Shown here: positions 8,798 to 15,601 of the stretch, in pieces
Layout of the letters: each line of letters starts with the position of its first letter
Position numbering within the stretch: the first letter of the stretch is position 1
Assembly: GCA_018241265.1 (NCBI GenBank)
Contig: JAFEEF010000087.1
Location: forward strand, 1 to 49,622
DNA from: Pseudomonadota bacterium
GTDB lineage: Bacteria > Pseudomonadota > Gammaproteobacteria > Burkholderiales > Burkholderiaceae_C
Direction: 5' to 3'
Length of the DNA stretch: 49,622 nt
Notes under the pieces: generated by a model
Databases searched by the model: none
What the model saw: only the letters and a program-made list of their open reading frames with translations
Told to the model about the DNA's origin: nothing
Made by a program: the position numbers and the translations under genes

Positions 8798-9838
8798 ATG
8801 AGCCGAACGCTCGCCCGCAGCGCCTTCCTCGCCACCTTCGCGGCATACGCCGGCGCCGCCGCCGCCCAGTCGTCGTCGGTCACCCTGTTCGGCACGATCG
8901 ACATCAATGCGCGCCAGGTGTCCAACGACGGCTCGCCGCGCAAGAACCTGATGGGCACCGATGGCCTGAACAGCAGCCGCCTCGGCTTTCGCGGCACGGA
9001 GGACATGGGGGGCGGCCTGACCGCCGGCTTCTGGCTCGAGGCGCCGATGACGCCGAACGACGGCAACAGCATCGGCCTGAACTTCAGGCGCCGCTCGACC
9101 GTCAGCATCATCGGCCAGACCTGGGGCGAGCTGCGCCTGGGCCGCGACTACACCCCGGTGTTCTGGACGCGCGCGCTGTACGACCCGTTCGGCTTCAACG
9201 GCATCGGCCTGTCCGGCAACGTCGACCCGAACGGCCTGCTGCAGCCCACCTACGTGCGGTCGAGCAACGCGGTGTCCTACCTGCTGCCGGCGCGACTCGG
9301 CGGCGTGTACGGCCAGTTCACCGTCGCGCCGTCCGAAGGGGCGCCGAACACCAAGTACTACGGCGGGCGGCTCGGCTACGCCAAGGGGCCGTTCGACGTC
9401 TCGGTCGCCGCGTCGCGCCAGTCGCTCAACGGCGGCGCGAACCGGTTCGACACCTGGGTCGTCGGCGGGTCGTACAACGCCGGCTTCGCGACGCTCGAGG
9501 GCACCTACAGCCGCGACCGCAACGACACCGGCGCGGGCACGACGTTCCGGCACTGGATGCTCGGCACGGTGGTGCCGATCGACGTGGCCGAGATCCATGC
9601 GTCGTACAACGACATGGATGCCGGCGCGGGCAATGGCGCGCGCATGGCCGCGATCGGGCTCGTCTACAACGCGTCCAAGCGCTCGGCGCTGTACGCCACC
9701 TACTCGCACCTGAGCAACGAGGGAGCGTTCAAGCAGTCGGTGGACTTCTCGTTTCCCGCCGCGGTGAGCGGCGCGACGCCGGTCACGCCCGGCGGCACGT
9801 CGCGCGCCTTCGAGGTCGGCATCCGCCACCTGTTCTGA
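8798..9838 (+). CDS. Gram-negative general porin (OmpC/Omp32 type)
   Basis: 346 residues. A signal peptide covers residues 1-23 with cleavage after AAA, before QSSSVTLFG. The mature start SSVTLFGTIDINARQV is the first beta strand of Burkholderiales trimeric porins. Blocks SSRLGFRGTEDMGGGLTAGFWLE near residue 67 and GELRLGRDYTPVFW near residue 108 are family hallmarks, and the chain ends FEVGIRHLF with the terminal Phe needed for outer-membrane assembly. It forms a passive diffusion channel in the outer membrane. It lies between two inner-membrane transporters of the same direction, suggesting a substrate-specific uptake unit. A perfect inverted repeat lies just upstream. Confidence 0.95.
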   Translation: MSRTLARSAFLATFAAYAGAAAAQSSSVTLFGTIDINARQVSNDGSPRKNLMGTDGLNSSRLGFRGTEDMGGGLTAGFWLEAPMTPNDGNSIGLNFRRRSTVSIIGQTWGELRLGRDYTPVFWTRALYDPFGFNGIGLSGNVDPNGLLQPTYVRSSNAVSYLLPARLGGVYGQFTVAPSEGAPNTKYYGGRLGYAKGPFDVSVAASRQSLNGGANRFDTWVVGGSYNAGFATLEGTYSRDRNDTGAGTTFRHWMLGTVVPIDVAEIHASYNDMDAGAGNGARMAAIGLVYNASKRSALYATYSHLSNEGAFKQSVDFSFPAAVSGATPVTPGGTSRAFEVGIRHLF

Positions 9839-9898
9839 ACGCCACGCCGAGACGACAATGGCCCGCACGCGGGCCGCACCACCGGAGGTCGCCGCATC

Positions 9899-11245
9899 AT
9901 GGATCTGCACCTACACGACGACGGCCCGCGCGATGCGCGCGGCGACGCCTACCTCGTCACCCGGCCGCAGGCGTGGTTCGCCTTCGCGATGACGTTCGCC
10001 CTGATGCTGTTCGACTACATCGATCGCCAGGTCATCGTCTCGCTGTTCCCGCACCTGAAGGCCGAGTGGAACCTGAGCGACAAGCAGCTCGGCGGGCTGG
10101 TCTCCATCATCTCGATCGTGGTGGCCGTGGGCGGCATCCCGGTCGCGCTGGTGGCCGACCGCCTGAGCCGCGTGCGCAGCGTGTTCGTGATGGCCGCGAC
10201 GTGGAGCGTGGCCACGATCTCGTGCATGTTCGCCGGCAGCTATGCGCAGCTCTTCGTGGCCCGCGCCATGGTCGGCGCCGGCGAGACCGGCTATGGCTCG
10301 GTGGGCGCCGCGCTGATCGCCAGCCTGTTCCCGCGGCGGCTGCGCTCGGCGCTGCTCGGCGCGTTCTTCGCCGCGGCGTCGGTCGGCTCGGTGCTGGGCG
10401 TGCTGCTCGGCGGCCTGATCGCGGCGCGCTACGGCTGGAAGGCGGCCTTCGGCGTGGTCGGCATTCCGGGGCTGGTGCTCGCGCTGATGTACCTCTTCGT
10501 GCGCGACTACAAGACCGTTCCGCTCGATGCGACGCGCAGCCGCGCGACGCAGTCGTCGGCCAGCCTGGTCGCGCACATCGCCGGCACGCTGCTGCGCACG
10601 CGCACGCTGCTGTGGGTGTGCGCCGGCGCGGCGATGCAGCTCATCGTGGTCTCGGCACTCTGGTCGTGGCTGCCGAGCTTCCTCAACCGCTACCACGGCA
10701 TGACGCCCGAGCAGGCGTCGCGCCAGGCCGCGATCGTGGTGCTGCTGGGTGCCGTCGGCAGCTGCGTCTGGGGCATCGCGGTCGATCGGCTGGGCCGGCG
10801 GCGTGCGCGTCACAAGCTCGTCGTGCTGGCCGCGCTGTGCATCGCGACGCTCATCGTGTTCGCGCTGGCGTTCGGCGGCGCGGCCGCGGGATCGGCGCAG
10901 TTCGGCCTGATCGCGCTCGGCGGCTTCATGATGACCTGCACGGTCGGCGCCGTCGCTGCGATCGCGCTCGACGTGATCCACCCGGGCTTGCGCTCGGCCG
11001 GCGCGGCGGTGCTGTCGCTGTTCCAGAACCTGCTCGGGCTGGCGGTGGGCCCGCTGCTCGCCGGTGCGCTGTCCGACCTGTGGGGCCTGCAGCAGGCGCT
11101 CGCCGTGATCCCGGCCTTCGGCCTGCTCGCGGCACTCGCCTTCCTGGCGGCGGCGCGCAGCTACGAAGGCGACATGCGCCGGGTCGAGGACATCCGGCTC
11201 GACGCCGCGCCCGCACCTTCCGCCGCCGTGGCCGCCGCGGCCTGA
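9899..11245 (+). CDS. MFS transporter (spinster/ACS-like)
   Basis: 448 residues with twelve predicted membrane segments starting near residue 25 (WFAFAMTFALMLFDYIDRQV). The FDYIDRQ motif in TM1 and the loop 2-3 motif ALVADRLSRVRS are typical of organic-anion MFS proteins, as is GAGETGYGSVGAALIASLFP in TM4-5. A GGAGG precedes the ATG by ten bases. The C-terminal tail is Ala-rich and cytoplasmic. It presumably imports the organic acid degraded by the cluster, working with the upstream porin. Substrate cannot be assigned. Confidence 0.9.
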   Translation: MDLHLHDDGPRDARGDAYLVTRPQAWFAFAMTFALMLFDYIDRQVIVSLFPHLKAEWNLSDKQLGGLVSIISIVVAVGGIPVALVADRLSRVRSVFVMAATWSVATISCMFAGSYAQLFVARAMVGAGETGYGSVGAALIASLFPRRLRSALLGAFFAAASVGSVLGVLLGGLIAARYGWKAAFGVVGIPGLVLALMYLFVRDYKTVPLDATRSRATQSSASLVAHIAGTLLRTRTLLWVCAGAAMQLIVVSALWSWLPSFLNRYHGMTPEQASRQAAIVVLLGAVGSCVWGIAVDRLGRRRARHKLVVLAALCIATLIVFALAFGGAAAGSAQFGLIALGGFMMTCTVGAVAAIALDVIHPGLRSAGAAVLSLFQNLLGLAVGPLLAGALSDLWGLQQALAVIPAFGLLAALAFLAAARSYEGDMRRVEDIRLDAAPAPSAAVAAAA

Positions 11246-11293
11246 CGGCGCGCCGTCCGATCCTTTCTTCTTGACTTCATCGAAGGCACAACC

Positions 11294-12265
11294 ATGACGC
11301 TCGCCATCCGCTTCCACGAAACCGGCGGCCCCGAGGTGCTCAAGCTCGAGCACGTCGAGGTCGGCGCACCCGGCCCGGGCCAGGTGCGGGTCCGTCACAC
11401 CGGCATCGCGGTCAACTTCATCGATGTCTACTTCCGCATCGGGCGCTACCCGGCGGCGCTGCCGAACGGACTGGGCTCGGACGCGGTGGGCGTCGTCGAG
11501 GCGGTCGGGCCCGGCGTGACCTTCCTCGCGGAAGGCGACCGCGTGGGCTACATGCTCGGGCCGCTGGGGGCGTATGCCGAGGCGCGCGTGATGCCGGCCG
11601 ACGTCCTCATCAAGCTGCCCGACGGCATCTCGGACCGTACCGCCTCGACCATCATCATGAAGGGCCTGACCGCGCAGTACCTGTTCCGCCAGGTCTATCC
11701 GCTGAAGGCGGGCGACACCATCCTCTATCACGCGGCGGCCGGCGGCGTCGGTCTGATCGCCTGCCAGTGGGCGCGCGCGCTCGGCGTGACGATGATCGGC
11801 ACGGTCGGCTCCGACGAGAAGGCCGAGATCGCGCGCGCGCACGGCTGCACGCACGTCATCAACTACAACCGCGAGAACTTCGTCGAGCGCGTCAAGGAGA
11901 TCACCGACGGGCGCGGCGTGCCGGTGGTCTACGACTCGGTCGGCAAGGACACCTTCATGGGCTCGCTCGACTGCCTGCAAAAGCGCGGCACGCTGGTGAG
12001 CAACGGCACCACGTCGGGGCCGGTGGTGTTCGATGTCACGCTGCTGGCAGCGAAGGGATCGCTGTGGATCACGCGGCCGGCGATGGTCGACTACGCGCTG
12101 CCGCGCTCGAACATGCTGAAGATGGCCGACGAGCTGTTCGACCTGGTGCTGCAGGGCAAGATCAAGAGCGAGCCCGGGCAGACCTACGCGCTGTCCGACG
12201 CGGCCGAGGCGCACCGTGCGCTCGAGTCGCGCGGCACCATCGGTGCCACCGTGCTGGTGCCCTGA
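11294..12265 (+). CDS. quinone oxidoreductase-like zinc-independent MDR dehydrogenase
   Basis: 323 residues, medium-chain dehydrogenase/reductase fold of the QOR type. The GroES-like N-terminal domain contains VRVRHTGIAVNFIDVYFRIGRYP and GLGSDAVGVVEAVG. The Rossmann domain carries the NADPH-binding AAAGGVGLIACQWA near residue 148. No structural-zinc cysteine cluster is seen, as expected for QOR. It probably reduces an activated double bond or quinone with NADPH. It is the last gene of the rightward run before the leftward AraC gene, whose stop lies four bases away, so transcription converges with almost no spacer. In the cluster it may reduce an enoyl intermediate. Confidence 0.9.
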   Translation: MTLAIRFHETGGPEVLKLEHVEVGAPGPGQVRVRHTGIAVNFIDVYFRIGRYPAALPNGLGSDAVGVVEAVGPGVTFLAEGDRVGYMLGPLGAYAEARVMPADVLIKLPDGISDRTASTIIMKGLTAQYLFRQVYPLKAGDTILYHAAAGGVGLIACQWARALGVTMIGTVGSDEKAEIARAHGCTHVINYNRENFVERVKEITDGRGVPVVYDSVGKDTFMGSLDCLQKRGTLVSNGTTSGPVVFDVTLLAAKGSLWITRPAMVDYALPRSNMLKMADELFDLVLQGKIKSEPGQTYALSDAAEAHRALESRGTIGATVLVP

Positions 12266-12268
12266 ACC

Positions 12269-13306
12269 TCAGCCCGCCGCGCGGCCACCACGGGCTGCCC
12301 GGCGGATCGCGCCGCGCTCGGCGCGGCTCTGCTTCGGGCTGCAGCCGAACTGGCCGTGGTACCAGCGCGAGAAGCCGCTCGGCGCCGAGAAGCCGAGCAG
12401 CAGCGCGACATCGGTCAGCGGCCGATCGGTCTCGATCACGTGGCGCGTCGCCAGCTCGACGCGGACGTCGTTGACGAGCGACGAGAAGCTCGATCCTTCG
12501 TCCGCGAGCCGGCGCTGCACCGTGCGGCACACCACGCCGAGATGCTCGGCCACCTGCTCGATGCTGCACCGGCCGCTCGGCAGCAGCAGCAGGACCGTGC
12601 GCCGCACGTCCTGCGCAATCGTCGGCGCCGGCGGCTCGGCGGTCGCATCGAGCAGTTGCTGCGCATAGCGCGCCATCGCCGGGTCGGCCGAGGCGTTGCG
12701 CGCGTCGAGATCGGCGCGCGCGCAGACGATGCCGTTGAAGTCGTGGTCGAACTCGACGCACGGCCCGAACACGCGCAGGTGCGTGCCGGCGTCGCGCGGC
12801 GGCGGGTGCGCGAAGCAGACGCGCCGCGGATGCCACCCCGCGCCGAGGAACTGGCGCAGCAGGCGCATCATGACGCCCAGCGCCAGCTCGATCGACTGAC
12901 GCACCGGCTGGGCGCCGCCGACCATGACCTCCTCGCGGATCACGACCACGCCGGCGGCCTCCTCGACCATCAGCGACAGCGAGCTGTTGAGCAGCACCTG
13001 GTAGCGCACCAGCACGGCGAGCGAGTCGCGCAGCGTCGGCTGGTCGCGGATCAGCAGGCCCACGGGGCCGAGGTTGGAGAGCTGGCGCGACTCGGCCATG
13101 CGCAGGCCGAAGCTCTCGACGCCGGACGCCGCGGCCGAGGCCTCGAGCAGGCGGCCGACGCGCTCGGCGGGGATCTTGAGATCGGGCTCGCGCAGCATGC
13201 CCGGGCCGAGGCCCGCATCGGCCAGCATGCGCAGCGGATCGAGTCCGACGGCGCGGGCGACCTCGCTGTAGTGGGTCAGGCTCGCGGCACGGACGAGTTG
13301 GGCCAT
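12269..13306 (-). CDS. AraC-family regulator with OruR-type N-terminal domain
   Basis: 345 residues. The N-terminal arabinose-binding-like domain of the OruR/ArgR type (PF12625) starts at MAQLVRAASLTHYSEVARA. The C-terminal AraC double helix-turn-helix covers about residues 240-335 (CSIEQVAEHLGVVCRTVQRRL and the second helix pair TDVALLLGFSAPSGFSRWYHG). A longer frame exists upstream, but the ATG at 13306 matches the family N-terminus. It is divergent from the TauD-like gene across 125 bp and convergent with the quinone oxidoreductase. It is the obvious candidate controller of the 4842-14921 cluster; its inducer is unknown. Confidence 0.9.
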   Translation of the reverse strand: MAQLVRAASLTHYSEVARAVGLDPLRMLADAGLGPGMLREPDLKIPAERVGRLLEASAAASGVESFGLRMAESRQLSNLGPVGLLIRDQPTLRDSLAVLVRYQVLLNSSLSLMVEEAAGVVVIREEVMVGGAQPVRQSIELALGVMMRLLRQFLGAGWHPRRVCFAHPPPRDAGTHLRVFGPCVEFDHDFNGIVCARADLDARNASADPAMARYAQQLLDATAEPPAPTIAQDVRRTVLLLLPSGRCSIEQVAEHLGVVCRTVQRRLADEGSSFSSLVNDVRVELATRHVIETDRPLTDVALLLGFSAPSGFSRWYHGQFGCSPKQSRAERGAIRRAARGGRAAG

Positions 13307-13431
13307 CGGGCGATCGAGCAGGTTGTGGCACCAGATGGTAAGTGGCGGTCCTGCGCCGTCAAGCCGGGACTCCACCCGCACCTCGATACTGTTCGGTACC
13401 GGATCCGATGCGAGATCCAGGAGACAAGCCC

Positions 13432-14340
13432 ATGAACCATGCCATCGAATCCGCGCCCGCCGTCGTCCGCGCGACATCTCTCGGTCACTCGATCCACGTC
13501 GAGCCGCTGACCTGCACGATAGGCGCCGAGCTCGGCGGCGTGAGCCTGGCCGCGGCCGCCGTCGACGATGCGCTGCTCGCGGAGATCCGCGCGTTGCTGC
13601 TGCGCCATCGCGTCCTGTTCTTCCGCGACCAGGACATCACGCGCGCCGAGCACGTCGCCTTCGCGCGCCGCTTCGGCGAGCTCGAGGACCACCCCGTCGC
13701 CGGCAGCGACCCGGACCACCCGGGCCTGGTGCGCATCTACAAGTCGGCGCAGACGCCGAACGACCGCTACGAGAACGCCTGGCATACCGATGCGACCTGG
13801 CGCGAGCTGCCGCCTTTCGGTTGCGTGCTGCGCTGCGTCGAGTGCCCGCCGGTGGGCGGCGACACGATGTGGGCCAACATGGTCGAGGCCTACCGCCAGT
13901 TGCCCGACGACATCAAGGCCAGGATCGAGCCGCTGCGCGCGCGCCACAGCATCGAGGCGAGCTTCGGCGCGGCGATGCCGATCGACCAGCGCCTGGCGTT
14001 GAAGGCGCGCTATCCCGATGCCGAGCATCCGGTGGTGCGCACGCATCCGGAGACCGGCGAGAAGGTGCTGTTCGTCAACGCCTTCGCGACCCACTTCACC
14101 AACTACCACACGGCCGCCAACGTGCGCTACGGCCAGGATGCCTCGCCGGGGGCGAGCCAGCTCCTCAACTACCTGATCAGCCAGGCCTGCATCCCCGAAT
14201 ACCAGGTGCGCTTCCGCTGGAAGAAGAACAGCGTGGCCTTCTGGGACAACCGCTCGACCCAGCACTATGCGGTGATGGACTACCCGCCCTGCGACCGCAA
14301 GATGGAGCGCGCGGGGATCGTCGGCGACCGGCCGTACTGA
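13432..14340 (+). CDS. TauD/TfdA-family 2-oxoglutarate dioxygenase
   Basis: 302 residues. Fe(II) ligands are seen as H118 and D120 in AWHTDATW and H278 in TQHYAVMDY, with the 2-oxoglutarate-binding arginine expected in CDRKMERAG just after. AGGAGA lies seven bases before the ATG, supporting this start over upstream in-frame codons. The family hydroxylates sulfonates, phenoxyacetates, carnitine-like compounds and others; an N-terminal block HSIHVEPLTCTIGAELGGV is generic to TauD. It is divergent from the AraC regulator, and the small hydrolase follows 14 bases after its stop. Together with the BKACE enzyme and YeiH-type exporter this could mean oxygenolytic attack on a sulfonate or quaternary amine. 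Substrate is not assignable. Confidence 0.92.
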   Translation: MNHAIESAPAVVRATSLGHSIHVEPLTCTIGAELGGVSLAAAAVDDALLAEIRALLLRHRVLFFRDQDITRAEHVAFARRFGELEDHPVAGSDPDHPGLVRIYKSAQTPNDRYENAWHTDATWRELPPFGCVLRCVECPPVGGDTMWANMVEAYRQLPDDIKARIEPLRARHSIEASFGAAMPIDQRLALKARYPDAEHPVVRTHPETGEKVLFVNAFATHFTNYHTAANVRYGQDASPGASQLLNYLISQACIPEYQVRFRWKKNSVAFWDNRSTQHYAVMDYPPCDRKMERAGIVGDRPY

Positions 14341-14350
14341 ACTGAACTGA
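14336..14350 (+). repeat. three tandem ACTGA repeats at the dioxygenase stop
   Basis: ACTGA occurs three times in a row. The first copy contains the TGA stop of the dioxygenase, and the repeats place further TGA triplets before the next start at 14355. Possibly a slippage-derived spacer; no function is evident. Confidence 0.6.
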
Positions 14351-14354
14351 AGCG

Positions 14355-14921
14355 ATGGATCGCATGAGCGAAACCACGGTCCTCATCGTTCCGGGACTGC
14401 GCGAGCACGTGCCCGATCACTGGCAGACCCGGCTGGCCGAAGCGCTGCCGCGGTCGCGGACCGTGGCACCGCTGGAGGTCGACAAGCTCGACTGCGCCGC
14501 GCGCGTCGCCGCGATCGAGAGCGCACTGGCCGGGATCGCAGGGAGCGTGATCCTCGTCGCCCACAGCGCCGGCGTGATCATGGTGGCGCACTGGGCGCGC
14601 AGCAGCCGCCACACGGGCCGGATCCGCGGTGCGCTGCTGGCCGCGCCGGCCGACCTGGAGTCGCCGATGCCGGCGGGCTATCCCACGGTGCAGACGCTCG
14701 ACGAGCACGGATGGCTGCCGGTGCCGCGCGTGGCCCTGCCGTTCACCAGCATCGTCGCGGCCGGCAGCAACGATCCGCTGGCGCGGCTCGACCGCAGCCG
14801 GGCACTGGCGCGAGACTGGGGCAGCCGGTTCGTCGAACTCGGTGCGGTCGGGCATCTGAACCCGGCATCCGGGCATGGGGAGTGGCCGCGGGCGATGGAG
14901 TTCGTGCGCGAGCTGGCGTGA
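14355..14921 (+). CDS. RBBP9/YdeN-family alpha/beta hydrolase
   Basis: 188 residues, the usual size for this small serine-hydrolase family (DUF1234/YdeN). Seen are the opening VLIVPGLREHVPDHWQTRL, the nucleophile elbow VAHSAG with S71, an acid candidate in SNDPL, and the histidine in VGHLNPASGHGEWP. The LNPASG block is diagnostic of the family. Start could be 14355 or 14364 (MSETT); neither has a strong Shine-Dalgarno, and coupling to the dioxygenase 14 bases upstream is plausible. Members hydrolyse small esters in vitro; physiological roles are mostly unknown. Confidence 0.88.
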   Translation: MDRMSETTVLIVPGLREHVPDHWQTRLAEALPRSRTVAPLEVDKLDCAARVAAIESALAGIAGSVILVAHSAGVIMVAHWARSSRHTGRIRGALLAAPADLESPMPAGYPTVQTLDEHGWLPVPRVALPFTSIVAAGSNDPLARLDRSRALARDWGSRFVELGAVGHLNPASGHGEWPRAMEFVRELA

Positions 14922-15022
14922 CGGAACGCGGCGTGCCGCAGCGCCGGGGCACCTTGCGTCGGTAGCGTTCGAACAGCACTACCATCGGCCATGCGGCCAG
15001 ACGCACGCCGGCTTTCCGGGCC

Positions 15023-15574
15023 ATGAACGACATCACCGAATTGCTGCGGCAGGTGAACGAAGGCGATGCCGTTGCTCGCGAGGCGCTGTTCGCGCTCCTG
15101 TACCAGGACCTCCGCAAGCTCGCGCGGTCGCGCTTGCGGCAGAACGAAACGATCACGCTCCTGGATACCACGACGCTGGTGCACGAGTCGTACATGCGCT
15201 ACCTGAAGGCGCGCGAGTTGTCGTTTGGCGACCAGGGCAAGTTCTTCGCCTACGCCGCCACGGTCATGCGATCGATCGTCGTCGACGAGGTCCGCAAGCG
15301 CCACGCCGAGCGTCGTGGCGGTGCAGCCGAGCAAGTCGAGCTCGACACCGGTTCGGTCGGCGCGAACGGCACCGACGACGACCAGATCGAGCGCGTACAC
15401 GAAGCGCTCGACGAACTCGCGGCGATCGAACCGCGACTCGCTCGCGTCGTCGAAATGCGCTACTTCGCGGGGCTGTCCGAATCGGACATCGCGAGCGCGC
15501 TCGGCGTCACCGAGCGGACGGTCCGGCGCGATTGGGACAAGGCACGCACGCTGCTCTTCGAAGCCCTGAAGTAG
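15023..15574 (+). CDS. ECF sigma factor, kinase-associated type (TIGR02999/ECF43-like)
   Basis: 183 residues with sigma-2 (about 10-80) and sigma-4 (about 120-180; ESDIASALGVTERTVRRDWDKAR is the -35-reading helix-turn-helix). The opening MNDITELLRQVNEGD and LLDTTTLVHESYMRYL are typical of the TIGR02999 group. In ordinary ECF sigma factors the second region reads DAEDLVQE. Here the acidic residues that contact core polymerase are replaced by T49-T50-T51. In the published ECF43 model (EcfP/PknT, EcfK/PknS) phosphorylation of a threonine there by a partner kinase restores the charge and activates the factor. A Ser/Thr kinase follows 27 bases downstream. No anti-sigma gene is present. Confidence 0.93.
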   Translation: MNDITELLRQVNEGDAVAREALFALLYQDLRKLARSRLRQNETITLLDTTTLVHESYMRYLKARELSFGDQGKFFAYAATVMRSIVVDEVRKRHAERRGGAAEQVELDTGSVGANGTDDDQIERVHEALDELAAIEPRLARVVEMRYFAGLSESDIASALGVTERTVRRDWDKARTLLFEALK

Positions 15575-15601
15575 GGCTGGGCACGGTGCGAGTGCGGCGC
15601 C

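Noticed and set aside
9911-12214. Leftward open frame of 767 codons
   Set aside because: It is antisense to the MFS and quinone oxidoreductase genes, very rich in Arg/His/Gln/Asp and without any family motif: a GC-skew shadow.
14336-14350. ACTGA triplet repeat as phase-variation tract
   Set aside because: Only three units, at the end of a gene, with the next gene having its own start; no expression switch is apparent.
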